Below are positions 23,938 through 32,433 of a stretch of DNA of 64,000 nt, one piece after another. The DNA lies in assembly GCF_026017845.1 (NCBI RefSeq), contig NZ_CP100416.1:4865076-4929075 (forward strand), given 5' to 3'. The notes under the pieces are model-generated. The model made no database searches, was not told the origin of the DNA, and worked only from the letters and a program-made list of their open reading frames with translations. Origin of the DNA: Amycolatopsis mediterranei (GTDB lineage Bacteria > Actinomycetota > Actinomycetes > Mycobacteriales > Pseudonocardiaceae). The position numbers and the translations under genes were made by a program. The stretch's first letter is position 1; every line of letters starts with the position of its first letter.

Positions 23938-25398
23938 TCAGCGGGCGATCGACAAGCCCGTGCCGCTCCCGAGTTCGCCCGCCGGCCACGCCCGGCGCGT
24001 GCTCCAGCGGGCGACCAGCACCCCCGCGTCCTGCCGGAATTCGCCGCCGCCATGGGTGAGGACGGCGCGGGTGAGCCGGCGGGCGATCTCCGGGGGCAGC
24101 TCGGCGGCGTCCCGGGCGAGGTGTGCGGTGATCCGGGCGCGGCCGAACGGCTGCCCGGCCCCGTCCACGGTTTCGGCGACGCCACGGGAGCACAGCGCGA
24201 TCAGATCGCCCGCTTCGAGCCGGAGCTCCGTGACCGGTGGCAGCCCGCAGGCCGAGGAGAACCGCGGAGCGGCCGGCCCGGAGAGCGGGAGCGCTTCGCC
24301 GCGGCGGACGACCAGGGGTGCCGCCTGCCCGGCGCCGAGCAGGCGCAGGAGGCCGGTGTCCAGGTCCAGCTCGGCGAGCACACCGTTCACGGCGGGCGCG
24401 TCCGGCCGGCTTTCGAGCTCGGCGGCGACCGCGGCGAACTGCTCGCCCAGGGAGGCGCCGCCGTGACGGGCGGCGCGGTGGGCGGCGAGGGCGGACACGA
24501 CGGCGGTGTTCGCGCTGCCGGTGCGTGCGCCGGCGTCGAACATCGCCAGCTGCGCCCGTTCCTCCGAGAGGGCGTAGTCGAACACGGTGCCGCACAGGTC
24601 GTACGCCGGCTGGACGCTCACGCCCACGACGACGCTTTCGGTGGCGCCGGTGAGCGGCGGGAGGCTCTGCCACAGCAGCTCGGCGGGGGAGCCGCGGCGA
24701 CGGTGGCGGCGACGGCGGTCCAGCCCGTCGCCGTACTGGGTCGTGATCGTGATCAGGTGCCCGAGCAGCGCGGCCAGCCAGCGGCACTGCTCCCGCAACG
24801 CCGGGTCGTCCGGGTCGGCGTCGCCGGACGGGACGATTTCCAGGACCCCGAGCCGTTCGACGCCGTCGAGCAGCACTGTCCACAATGTACCGTCGCGGGT
24901 CAGGGTGCCGGCCCGGCGGTAGACGTCCCCGCCGACGGTGGTGTCGATGTCGAGTTCCGCGGCGCCCGGCCGCAGCGGCACGAGCGTGCGCTGGTCGTAG
25001 TCGGCCAGGTAGACGCCGATCGTCAGGTCGAGTGCGCGGCCCGCCTCGGCGACGACCGCCGGGAGCCGCTCGGGCGGTGCGCGGTGCGCGCCTTCGAGCA
25101 GGTCGACGAGCGCCCTCAGGGGACCGTGCAACGGCTTCGCGTCCGGGATCGAGTGGCTGTAGGGCGCGCGGGCCGGCCCGGTCACTTCGTCGAGCCGTTC
25201 GTTGACGGCGTGGGCGACCATGTCGCGGTCGACGCGCGGCAGCGTGACCAGCGCGTTGAGGTAGGCGTCCAGTTCCAGCAGGCTCAGGCTGCCGCCGAGG
25301 GCGAAGTACCGCATCCACAGCTCTTCCAGCGTCAGGTCGCTCCGGGCGAAGCACGCGGCGATCAGCCGCCGCTGTTCCTCCTCGGGGAGGAAACGCAT
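23938..25398 (-). CDS. PP2C/SpoIIE-type protein phosphatase with N-terminal sensor region
   Basis: A 486-residue protein. Residues 1-75 resemble a helical 'LEELWMRYFALGG' region seen in actinobacterial RsbU-like proteins; about 90-225 may be a GAF-like sensor; about 245-470 is a SpoIIE/PP2C phosphatase domain, with DLCGTVFDYALSEERAQLAMFDAGARTG, AVVSALAAHR, LRLLGAGQAAPLVV, and the GDLIALCSRGVAE motif. The metal Asp of FDA and the D of GD are present. Such phosphatases dephosphorylate STAS antagonists and so free sigma factors. It is 4 bases behind the GAF/ANTAR gene at 25403-26140, one operon. With the STAS gene it suggests a partner-switching module, although that STAS protein lacks the usual Ser. 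Confidence 0.8.
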   Translation of the reverse strand: MRFLPEEEQRRLIAACFARSDLTLEELWMRYFALGGSLSLLELDAYLNALVTLPRVDRDMVAHAVNERLDEVTGPARAPYSHSIPDAKPLHGPLRALVDLLEGAHRAPPERLPAVVAEAGRALDLTIGVYLADYDQRTLVPLRPGAAELDIDTTVGGDVYRRAGTLTRDGTLWTVLLDGVERLGVLEIVPSGDADPDDPALREQCRWLAALLGHLITITTQYGDGLDRRRRHRRRGSPAELLWQSLPPLTGATESVVVGVSVQPAYDLCGTVFDYALSEERAQLAMFDAGARTGSANTAVVSALAAHRAARHGGASLGEQFAAVAAELESRPDAPAVNGVLAELDLDTGLLRLLGAGQAAPLVVRRGEALPLSGPAAPRFSSACGLPPVTELRLEAGDLIALCSRGVAETVDGAGQPFGRARITAHLARDAAELPPEIARRLTRAVLTHGGGEFRQDAGVLVARWSTRRAWPAGELGSGTGLSIAR

Positions 25399-25402
25399 GC
25401 GT

Positions 25403-26140
25403 TCACCCTTCCCGCGGCGCCGGGGCGACCAGGTGGGCGGCGGCTTCGGCCGGGCTGGTGCCGCGGGCGCGGGCCAGCGAGAGCAGGCGGTCGAACGCCG
25501 CCTCCTCGCCGAGGCCGTCCCGGCCCATGAGGAAGCCCTTCGCCATGGCGATCAGGTCCCGGTCGCGCAGGGTGTCCTTGAACCGCTCGCTGAATCGCCC
25601 GGCGCGTTCGTGGGCGCGGGCGTTGGCGACGAGGACCGCGGCGCGGTCGGCGAAGGTCACCAGCGCCCGCTCGTCGACGGGCCCGAAGGCGCCGGGTGCC
25701 GTCGCGTAGATCTTGATGGCGCCGTGGCAGCCGTCTTCGGTGGCCATCGGGGCGGTGACGACCGACCGCAGCCCCGAGCCGGCGACCGCGGCGCACCACC
25801 GGGTCCAGCGCCGTTCCGTGGTGACGTCGTCGATCCGCTGCGGCGAACACCCGGCCAGCGCGGCCAGGCAAGGCCCTTCGCCCAGCTCGTACTGCAGGGC
25901 GTCGGCTTCGCGCACCAGCGGCCCGGAAGCGCTCGTCGTGACGAAGCCACCGTCGGCGTCGACCAGGGTGACCCCCACCCCCGCCGCGGCGGGGATCGTC
26001 GTCCCGGCCAGCGAAACGATCAGCTCCAGCACCGACTCCACGGTGTCCCGCGAAAGCAGCAACCCGGACATCCGGGCGGCGACCACGGCCAGCTCGCCGT
26101 CCAGCGGAAGCTCGCCCGCCGAGGCCTGTTCCGACGACAT
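25403..26140 (-). CDS. GAF-ANTAR regulator, first gene of phosphatase operon
   Basis: A 245-residue protein. The GAF domain (about 35-165) has AAAGVGVTLVDADGGF, ELGEGPCLAALAG, RWTRW and SVVTAPM. The C-terminal ANTAR domain (about 185-240) is DRDLIAMAKGFLMGRDGLGEEAAFDRLLSLARARGTSPAEAAAHLV, with the aromatic at AAF. ATG 26140 is a normal start. A minus-strand GTTT-N17-TGGTAA (26150-26176) is a poor match to the stress promoter. The operon with the PP2C phosphatase suggests joint sensing and output. The ligand is unknown. Confidence 0.82.
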   Translation of the reverse strand: MSSEQASAGELPLDGELAVVAARMSGLLLSRDTVESVLELIVSLAGTTIPAAAGVGVTLVDADGGFVTTSASGPLVREADALQYELGEGPCLAALAGCSPQRIDDVTTERRWTRWCAAVAGSGLRSVVTAPMATEDGCHGAIKIYATAPGAFGPVDERALVTFADRAAVLVANARAHERAGRFSERFKDTLRDRDLIAMAKGFLMGRDGLGEEAAFDRLLSLARARGTSPAEAAAHLVAPAPREG

Positions 26141-26269
26141 GGCCGCTGATTACCAATCCGGGGTCCCTCGTAAACCCGTCCGGAGGATCCCGGGCCGGCC
26201 GGGGGCGGACATGGAACCACGGCGGAGTGGGTACCCGAGGGGACTCGCGCCCGAGCGGGAGGAGCAGAC

Positions 26270-27016
26270 ATGGAACGCCGGGACCCCACCGCACCCGCGT
26301 CGCCGCTGTTCGACGAGGTCACCGGGGCGCTGGAGGCCCTCACCGCCGTGCTGCGGGAGGAGGACGACTTCCGGATCCTGCTGCGGCACATCTGCCTGCA
26401 GGTGCGCCACGCCGTCCCCGGGGTCGACGAGGCCTCGGTCACCTTGGTCACCGGCGAGGTGCCGCACACGGCGACCGCGACGAGCGCGGTGGTGGACGAC
26501 CTCGACGGCGAGCAGTACCGGATCGGCGACGGTCCCTGCGTGGAGGCGATCCGCGGCGGCAAGATCGTCCGCACGACGGTGTCCGACGCGGTCGAGCGCT
26601 GGCCGCGCTTCGCCGACGGCGCCCGGGAGGCGGGCTTCGGGAGCTTCCTCGCCGCACCGCTGGTGGCCGACGAGCGGTTCTCCGGCGCGGTCAACTGCTA
26701 CGGACGGCAGGACGACGGCTTCGAGGAGGTCGAGGCCCAGCTGCTGGAGCTCTACACGGCCGCGGTGGCGGCGATCCTCCGCGTGTACCACCGGTACCTG
26801 AAGGCCCGCGAGACCGCCGAGCACCTCCGGACGGCGCTGACGTCCCGCGCGGTGATCGACCAGGCCAAGGGCATGCTGATGGCGATCCGCCAGGTCGACG
26901 CCGACGACGCCTTCGCCCTCCTGGTGGAGCAGTCGCAGCGGGAGAACGTCAAACTGCGCGAAGTGGCGGAGCGGTTCGTCGCGCGGGTGGTCTCCGGGCA
27001 CGTCCTGCCGCGGTAG
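26270..27016 (+). CDS. GAF-ANTAR regulator upstream of LigD polymerase
   Basis: A 248-residue protein, divergent from the previous regulator. GAF (about 35-170) contains GVDEASVTLVTGEVPHTATATS, YRIGDGPCVEAIRGG, RWPRFADGAREAGFGSFLAAPLV. ANTAR (about 190-240) is LTSRAVIDQAKGMLMAIRQVDADDAFALLVEQSQRENVKLREVAERFV, with the DQAKG motif and the aromatic of AF. ATG 26270 follows GGGAGGAG. A GGGTAC box lies 38 bases upstream (26227-26232), with a weak -35. The LigD polymerase gene starts 9 bases after its stop, so they are probably co-transcribed. Confidence 0.85.
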   Translation: MERRDPTAPASPLFDEVTGALEALTAVLREEDDFRILLRHICLQVRHAVPGVDEASVTLVTGEVPHTATATSAVVDDLDGEQYRIGDGPCVEAIRGGKIVRTTVSDAVERWPRFADGAREAGFGSFLAAPLVADERFSGAVNCYGRQDDGFEEVEAQLLELYTAAVAAILRVYHRYLKARETAEHLRTALTSRAVIDQAKGMLMAIRQVDADDAFALLVEQSQRENVKLREVAERFVARVVSGHVLPR

Positions 27017-27025
27017 CGTGGGGCC

Positions 27026-27946
27026 GTGGCGGGGAGCAGGATCACGGTGCAGGTCGGCGAGCGCCGGCTGACGCTGTCGAACCTCGAGAAGGTGCTCTAC
27101 CCGCGGCCCGGCTTCACCAAGGGCGAGGTGCTCGACTACTACACGCGGATCGCGCCGGTTTTGCTGCCGCACGTGCGCGACCGGGCGATGACGTTCGTGC
27201 GGTTCCCCGAGGGCGTCACCGGCACCTCGTTCTTCGAGAAGGACGTCTCCCGGCACGCGCCGGACTGGGTCCGCACCGCGCGCCTGACCGTCGGCGGCCG
27301 CGGCAAGGAGCCCGAGATCGTCGCGTACCCGCTGATCAACGACCTGCCCGAGCTCGTCTGGGCGGCCAACCTCGCCGCCCTCGAACTGCACGTCCACCAG
27401 TGGACCGTCGGGCCCGGCGACGAGCGCAGCACCCCGGACCGGCTGGTGTTCGACCTCGACCCGGGACCCGGCGCGACGGTTGTCGACTGCTGCCGGGTCG
27501 CCGAACGGCTCCACGACGTCCTCGTCGAGGACGGGCTCACCCCGGTTGCGAAGACCAGCGGCTCCAAAGGCATGCAGCTGTACGCGGGCATCGTGACGAC
27601 GGACGGCGGTGAGCCGTCGCAGTACGCCAAGGCGCTGGCCGAGCGGCTCGCCGCCGAGACGCCGGACCTCGTCGTGGCGCGGATGACGAAGAACCTGCGC
27701 CCGGGCAAGGTCTTCATCGACTGGAGCCAGAACAACCCGTTCAAGACCACGGTGGCGCCGTACTCGCTGCGCGGGCGCGACGAGCCGACGGTCTCGGCTC
27801 CGGTCACGTGGGACGAGGTCCGCGCTTGCCGGCACGTCACGCACCTCAGGTTCACCGCGGGCGAAGTCCTGGCGCGCGTCGAGGACATCGGAGATCTGTT
27901 CGCCGATCTGGAACGCACCCGCGTCCCGATTTTGGCGTTCGGCTGA
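27026..27946 (+). CDS. Stand-alone LigD-type NHEJ polymerase
   Basis: A 306-residue primase/polymerase of the LigD PolDom/PolD type. Motifs: LTLSNLEKVLYPRPGFTKGEVLDYY, FDLDPGPGATVVD (D143, D145 metal ligands), TSGSKGMQLYAGI, MTKNLRPGKVFIDWSQNNPFKTTVAPYSLR. The usual His of SGSKGLH is Gln (GMQ); mycobacterial PolDom has His. Many actinobacterial paralogues share this change, and activity is therefore uncertain. GTG 27026 follows a GAF-ANTAR gene by 9 bases. It lacks phosphoesterase and ligase domains. A Ku gene and ATP-dependent ligase would be needed in trans. It differs from the PE-Pol paralogue at 18167 in domain content. Confidence 0.88.
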   Translation: MAGSRITVQVGERRLTLSNLEKVLYPRPGFTKGEVLDYYTRIAPVLLPHVRDRAMTFVRFPEGVTGTSFFEKDVSRHAPDWVRTARLTVGGRGKEPEIVAYPLINDLPELVWAANLAALELHVHQWTVGPGDERSTPDRLVFDLDPGPGATVVDCCRVAERLHDVLVEDGLTPVAKTSGSKGMQLYAGIVTTDGGEPSQYAKALAERLAAETPDLVVARMTKNLRPGKVFIDWSQNNPFKTTVAPYSLRGRDEPTVSAPVTWDEVRACRHVTHLRFTAGEVLARVEDIGDLFADLERTRVPILAFG

Positions 27947-28220
27947 ACTTCGGCTGCTCCCATTCGCGCCGGATGCGCGGGGCGATTCCGGTGAATTGCG
28001 GGAAAACGGCTTCACCTGCGGATTTGATCGTCTACAGTGGATTGGTGCACGTGCAGACGGGCGTGTCGCTGCACAGTCCGCGACCGCGGATGCCCGGCGG
28101 TGGGCCGAAGTCCGCGAAGTCTGTACGGTCTACGCACGAAGCGCGACAGCTGTCGCGGTGGCAAAAGACAATGAGGTGGCGGCCGTTGCCGCTCTTGTCG
28201 AACGTGGCGAAAGGAAACGG

Positions 28221-28640
28221 GTGTCCGGCCTGATCGACACCGATCTCGAATTCTGGTTCCAGCGCGGGCTGCGCGCGTATCTCGGCGAGGTGGCGCGCGC
28301 GCTCGGCTTCGGCCTGGAATCCTGCACCGTGGACGTCGACGTCCCGGTGTCGGCGTACCTGGCGGTGGACTGGCGGCTGCGCCGGTTCCCCGAGCGCGAC
28401 GTGGCGCTGCTCTGGGACGAGGTGCACGGCTGGGCGGTCGCCGTCGAGGCGGCGTGCGGGGAGGAGATGATCGTGCTGTCCTACCTCGGCGGTGAGGACA
28501 TCCTGCCGCCGCCGCGCGAGGTCGTGCGCTTCCTGGCCGCGCTGCGGGCCGGTACGCGGGAACCGGACCGGCCGGGCTCGCCCGTGCTGCGCCGCGCCGG
28601 CCGCCACCAGGAACTGCTGCCGCTGCTGCCGGCCCGCTGA
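28221..28640 (+). CDS. DUF6292-family protein
   Basis: A 139-residue protein whose core GLRAYLGEVARALGFGLESCTVDVDVPVSAYLAVDWRLRRFPERDVALLWDE matches the DUF6292 family of actinobacteria; no function is known. GTG 28221 follows AAGGA with the right spacing; an extension upstream to TTG 27996 is in frame but has lower third-position G/C and is rejected. A TACAGT box at 28033-28038 with TTCACC 16 bases upstream could be its promoter, though the leader would be about 180 bases. Nothing in the neighbourhood suggests a role. Confidence 0.65.
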   Translation: MSGLIDTDLEFWFQRGLRAYLGEVARALGFGLESCTVDVDVPVSAYLAVDWRLRRFPERDVALLWDEVHGWAVAVEAACGEEMIVLSYLGGEDILPPPREVVRFLAALRAGTREPDRPGSPVLRRAGRHQELLPLLPAR

Positions 28641-28690
28641 TTCTCCACAATGGACGGTGCCGGGCCCGGCTCCCCGGCACCGCACCGCGC

Positions 28691-29590
28691 TCACCGCGGG
28701 CCGGCGAAGCTCACCAAGCTGATCGACGGGCGCAGGTCACGCAGGCCGGGCAGGTTCGCCAGCTTCCGCAGAGTGCCCGGCCGCCAGGCCTTGCGGCCGG
28801 GCGGCGGCTGCACGTCTTCGACGGCCGCCACGCCGGGAATCCGGCCGGGCAGGCGCGCCGCTCCGGAGACGGTCAGGCCGAACGGCATGGGCGGGACGGC
28901 GTAGCGGGCCGACAAGCGCAGCCCGGAATTGTCGGTGCCGGCCGGTAGAGTGGAAAACGGGGGGCGCCCCCGCGCCCCGCCCTTCAGCGTCCGCCTGCTG
29001 AGCCACGGCGGGATCGAGTCGAAGAACAGCTGCCCGCCGGGGAACCGCGCGGCGCAGTCGGCGATCAGGGCGAACACCTCGTCGCGGTCGAGGTACATGA
29101 ACAGCCCTTCGGCCGAGATGAACACGCCCCGCGCCGGATCGGGGACGTCCAGCCAGCCGCGGTCCAGGGCCGAGGCCGCGATCGCGGTCATCCGCGGCTC
29201 CGGCGGGAGCAGGCGCAGGCGCAGGCCGATCACCGGCGGCAGGTCCACCGAAACCCAGTCGACGGCGGGCCGACCCAGCCGCCAGTAGGTGGTCTGCAGG
29301 CCCTCGCCGAGGGCGACCACCGTGGCGGCGGGATACCGGTCCAGGTAGGCGCGGATGGCGAAGTCCAGGGCGACCGCGCGCAGCGGGTGGATCTGGTTCG
29401 GCTTGCCGAACCGCTCGTAGTCGTGGGAGATCCGGCGGTGGAGACGTTCGGCCAGCGGGTCGGCGAAGGCCGAGCCGGGGTGCCGCGACTCCTCGGCGCG
29501 GTTGCGCAGCGTCCACAGGCAGGTGGCCGCCACTCCGCCGAGGGCCGCGCCGTCGATCCGGTCCTCGTCGTCCATCGGCGCCGGGCTCAT
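28691..29590 (-). CDS. PPM1/LCMT-type SAM methyltransferase
   Basis: A 299-residue protein of the leucine-carboxyl-methyltransferase-like family (actinobacterial PF04072 type). Visible: FADPLAERL, the SAM pocket TVVALGEGLQTTYWRLG, WVSVDLPPVIGLR, and ISAEGLFMYLDRDEV. Family members methylate small natural products or are of unknown substrate; the eukaryotic member methylates PP2A. ATG 29590 overlaps the stop of the hydrolase gene (TCAT, 29587-29590), so the two are coupled and both follow the TetR-controlled promoter. Substrate unknown. Confidence 0.8.
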   Translation of the reverse strand: MSPAPMDDEDRIDGAALGGVAATCLWTLRNRAEESRHPGSAFADPLAERLHRRISHDYERFGKPNQIHPLRAVALDFAIRAYLDRYPAATVVALGEGLQTTYWRLGRPAVDWVSVDLPPVIGLRLRLLPPEPRMTAIAASALDRGWLDVPDPARGVFISAEGLFMYLDRDEVFALIADCAARFPGGQLFFDSIPPWLSRRTLKGGARGRPPFSTLPAGTDNSGLRLSARYAVPPMPFGLTVSGAARLPGRIPGVAAVEDVQPPPGRKAWRPGTLRKLANLPGLRDLRPSISLVSFAGPR

Positions 29591-30540
29591 GCCCGGTCCG
29601 CCGCGAACGCGGTCCGGAGGAAGCCGAGGATCTCCGCCGCCGCGGCCTCCGCCTGCGGCACCAGGCCCGGCATGCTGAGGAACGCGTGCCCGGCGCCGGC
29701 GTACTCGGACAGCCGGACCGGAGTGCCCGCCGACTCCAGGCGTCCGGCGTAACGGCGGCCGTGATCGGCCAGCGGGTCGTGCGTCGGGACCACCACGAGC
29801 GCCGGGGCCAGTCCGCCCAGGTCGTCGGCGTGCAGCGGGGAAACCGCGCGGGCGTCGGTGCCCGGTGGGACGGCAAGCCGCCGGAACAGGCGCAGCACCG
29901 GTACCGTGAGGGTCGGTGTGTGGGCGTACTCGGTGACCGACGGGTGGTCGAACAGCGCGCCGGTCGCGTCGACCGCCGGGTTGACCAGCACCTGGGCCCG
30001 CAGGGCGAGTCCCGCCTCCCGGGCCCGGATCGCGGCCAGTGCGCTGATCAGCCCGCCGCAGCTTTCGCCGAAGACGGCGACGCGTGCGGGGTCGACGCCC
30101 CACGCGCCGGCGTCGCGCACGAGGTGCCGGAGCACGTCCCAGCCGTCGTCGACCGCGTCCGGGAGCGGGTGGTCCGGGGCGACGAGCCGGTGTTCGATCG
30201 AGACGACGACCGCGGGCAGCCGGGCGGCCAGGCGACTGTTCACCCAGTCGCTCTGCACCGCTGTGCCCACGAACCCGCCGCCGTGGACGTGGATCACGAG
30301 CGGCAGTGCGCCGCCGTCGCGCACGGCCGGGCGGTACACCCGGATCGGTAGCTCCCGGCCGGGCACCGCCAGTTCCCGCCACGCGATCACGGCGTCCGGG
30401 TCCGGTTCCCCGGTGATCGCCCGCGCGGCGGCGGACGCCCGGAAGCGATTCTCGGCCGCGCGGTAGGCGAGCAGCTCGTCGGTGGTCATCGCGAGCCAGT
30501 CCGGCTCCGGCGGGCGCTGCACGATCGGTTGTCCGGTCAC
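29587..30540 (-). CDS. HSL-family alpha/beta hydrolase
   Basis: A 317-residue lipase/esterase of the hormone-sensitive-lipase family: oxyanion HVHGGGF (about 85-91), nucleophile elbow FGESCGG (about 160-166), THDPLADHG with the Asp and GAGHAF with the His. GTG 30540 has GGGAG five bases upstream; GTG 30546 overlaps that site. It heads a two-gene operon with the methyltransferase and is divergent from a TetR regulator across a strong palindrome, which makes it the likely TetR target. Substrate is probably an ester or lactone; not determinable. Confidence 0.85.
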   Translation of the reverse strand: MTGQPIVQRPPEPDWLAMTTDELLAYRAAENRFRASAAARAITGEPDPDAVIAWRELAVPGRELPIRVYRPAVRDGGALPLVIHVHGGGFVGTAVQSDWVNSRLAARLPAVVVSIEHRLVAPDHPLPDAVDDGWDVLRHLVRDAGAWGVDPARVAVFGESCGGLISALAAIRAREAGLALRAQVLVNPAVDATGALFDHPSVTEYAHTPTLTVPVLRLFRRLAVPPGTDARAVSPLHADDLGGLAPALVVVPTHDPLADHGRRYAGRLESAGTPVRLSEYAGAGHAFLSMPGLVPQAEAAAAEILGFLRTAFAADRA

Positions 30541-30553
30541 GGTCACTCCCTAG

Positions 30554-30576
30554 TTTCGAAACCTGAGGTATCGAAA
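30554..30576. promoter_or_regulatory. TetR operator: near-perfect palindrome plus direct repeats
   Basis: A 23-bp palindrome (30554-30576) starts TTTCGAA and ends TCGAAA around ACCTGAGGT; only three symmetric pairs are mismatched. It also reads as part of 15-bp direct repeats with CGAAACCT at 30557, 30572 and a degenerate copy at 30587. It lies between the divergent hydrolase and TetR genes, 33 bases before ATG 30609. Binding by the TetR protein at 30609 is the natural expectation. Confidence 0.65.
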
Positions 30577-30608
30577 CCTACGGTAGCGAAAACCGGTAGG
30601 CTCGCGCC

Positions 30609-31172
30609 ATGGTTTCGTCCCCCTCCGCCCGGCCGCCGGGCCGGCCTCGGGCCGGCGTCCACGACGCGGTGTTCGCCGCGACCCTGCGCACGGTCGGCGA
30701 GCTCGGCTACGCGCGGGCCACGGTCGAGCGGATCGCCGGGGCGGCCGGTGTCGCGAAGACGACGATCTACCGGCGCTGGCCGTCCAAGGGCGAGCTGATC
30801 GTGGACTGCCTCCTGGACGCGTTCGGCCCGGCGCCGCTGGCCGGGGGGAGCCGGGCGGAGATCCTGACCGCGGCCATCCGCTGGGTGGCGGCGAAGATCG
30901 GCGAACCCGGCGTGGGCGACGCGTTCGCCGGCGTGTTCAGCGACGCCGTCAGCGATCCGGCGCTGCGCGTGGTCCTGTCCTCGCGGCTGCAGGATCCGTA
31001 CCGGCTGGCGCTGCAGGAGGCCCTCGGTGAACCGGAGAGCCGGGTGCTGTTCTTCGTCGACGTCGTGGTCGGCGCGCTGCTGCACCGGATGGGCATGACG
31101 GGCGAGCCGATGGTCGACGCCGACGTCACGGCGCTGGCCGAAATGGTCGTGGCGCACTTCGGGCGGCCGTGA
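30609..31172 (+). CDS. TetR/AcrR-family regulator
   Basis: A 187-residue repressor. Residues 17-63 are a TetR HTH: AVFAATLRTVGELGYARATVERIAGAAGVAKTTIYRRWPSKGELI; the C-terminal domain is helical. ATG 30609 fits the family. It is divergent from the HSL hydrolase/methyltransferase pair, with a palindrome in the 68-base gap. Probably it represses that pair and itself; the ligand could be the hydrolase substrate. Confidence 0.88.
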   Translation: MVSSPSARPPGRPRAGVHDAVFAATLRTVGELGYARATVERIAGAAGVAKTTIYRRWPSKGELIVDCLLDAFGPAPLAGGSRAEILTAAIRWVAAKIGEPGVGDAFAGVFSDAVSDPALRVVLSSRLQDPYRLALQEALGEPESRVLFFVDVVVGALLHRMGMTGEPMVDADVTALAEMVVAHFGRP

Positions 31173-31267
31173 CGGCCGTCACGCGCGGGGCTGTCACATC
31201 GGCCCGGACCGCGGAGTCGTGGGGGTGACGGACCCCGGCCCCGGGGCCGCGTACCCGAGGAGTTCCG

Positions 31268-31609
31268 ATGACCACCGCTCACCTGATCGTCACCGTCGCC
31301 GCCGCGGTCTGGGTCGGCTTCTCGGCCGTCTCGATGTTCGCCCGCGCGAAGTGGGTCGTCGAGCCGATCACCGGGTACGGCGTACCCCGGTCGTGGTGGA
31401 ACCCGCTCGCCACGGCCAAGGCGGCCGGCGCGGCGGGCCTGCTCGCCGGGCTGTTCTGGCCGCCGATCGGCGTCGCGGCGGCGATCGGCCTGGTCCTGTA
31501 CTTCGGCGGCGCGCTGGTCACCGTGGCCAAGGCGCGGGCGTACTCGCACCTGGCGTTCCCGGTGCTCTACCTCGCGCCGGTGGTCGCTTCGCTGGTCCTG
31601 CTGCCCTGA
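31268..31609 (+). CDS. DoxX-like small membrane protein
   Basis: A 113-residue protein with four hydrophobic helices (residues about 5-25, 47-63, 66-85, 93-112), and the SWWNPLATAKAAGAAGLLAG segment seen in DoxX-like (DUF) proteins. Function of this family is unknown; one member forms a redox complex with SodA and SseA in mycobacteria. ATG 31268 follows GAGGAG. The 3' end overlaps the convergent hydrolase by 43 bases. Confidence 0.7.
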   Translation: MTTAHLIVTVAAAVWVGFSAVSMFARAKWVVEPITGYGVPRSWWNPLATAKAAGAAGLLAGLFWPPIGVAAAIGLVLYFGGALVTVAKARAYSHLAFPVLYLAPVVASLVLLP

Positions 31610-32433
31610 GCGGCGAGCCAGGTCAGCGCGTCGGCGGCGTGACGCAGCACGGACAGGTGGCCCTCGCCGGGCACGAGCCGGTACTCGGCGTCCGGGCACC
31701 GCCCGGCGAGCCACGCGCTGTGCGTGGCGGGGATCATCCGGTCCCGCTCGCCGTGCACGAGGAGGACGGGCGCGGTGATCCGGGCGGGGTCGCCGCCCCA
31801 CGGCGTGACGTAGGCGAGGTCGTCGTCGATCAGCCCGCCGGGCCCGTCCGCGAGCGCCGCCCGGACGACCTCGTCCAGCCACGACCACGACCCGCGGAGC
31901 ACGGCCAGGTCTTCGGCGGTGAAGACGCCGGGATCGAACTCGGCGGCGGCTTCGTACTTCTCCTTCGCGGCCCGCCCTTCGGCGGCGGCCCGCAGCGAGC
32001 CGGCACTCGCGGCGGCCATGCCCCCGAACCAGTCGAGCCCGACGGCATCGAACGGCGCGACGGCGGCCAGGCTCGCCACGGCGATCACCCGCTCCGGCAG
32101 CAGGGCGGCACCGGCGAGGGCGTGCGAGCCGCCACCGGAGTGCCCCATCAGGGCGAACCGGTCGATCCCGAGCGCATCGGCCACGGCGGTGACGCACCCG
32201 GCGGCGTTCCCGACGGTCCGCCCGGGCACCGGCGTCGAGGTGCGGTAGCCCGGCCGATCGAAGGACACGAACCGGATCCCGAGTTCCGCGGCCAGTGGCA
32301 GCAACGGCGCGGGCGGCGCCCCGGTGTTGGGGGTCCCGTGGTGCCAGAACACGGTGAGCCGTGCGGGGCCGCCGGTGTCGTGCACGTGCAGGGTGCGTCC
32401 GCCGGGCAGCGCCAGGTCGGTCTCGGTGACCAT
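31567..32433 (-). CDS. Alpha/beta-hydrolase fold enzyme
   Basis: A 288-residue alpha/beta hydrolase: oxyanion region WHHGTPNTG (about 30-38), FDRPGYRTSTPVPG, the nucleophile elbow MGHSGGG (about 92-98), VHGERDRMIP with the acid, and GEGHLSVLRH with the His. The TPNTG and RPGYG-like segments match a well-populated actinobacterial proline-iminopeptidase/esterase-like group. ATG 32433 overlaps the stop of the esterase gene by one base, forming an operon. Substrate not known. Confidence 0.82.
   Translation of the reverse strand: MVTETDLALPGGRTLHVHDTGGPARLTVFWHHGTPNTGAPPAPLLPLAAELGIRFVSFDRPGYRTSTPVPGRTVGNAAGCVTAVADALGIDRFALMGHSGGGSHALAGAALLPERVIAVASLAAVAPFDAVGLDWFGGMAAASAGSLRAAAEGRAAKEKYEAAAEFDPGVFTAEDLAVLRGSWSWLDEVVRAALADGPGGLIDDDLAYVTPWGGDPARITAPVLLVHGERDRMIPATHSAWLAGRCPDAEYRLVPGEGHLSVLRHAADALTWLAAQGSRTSEATTGAR

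Noticed and set aside
28691..30382. A 563-aa methyltransferase with a long N-terminal extension
   Set aside because: The extension is antisense-frame filler over the hydrolase gene; ATG 29590 gives the standard length.
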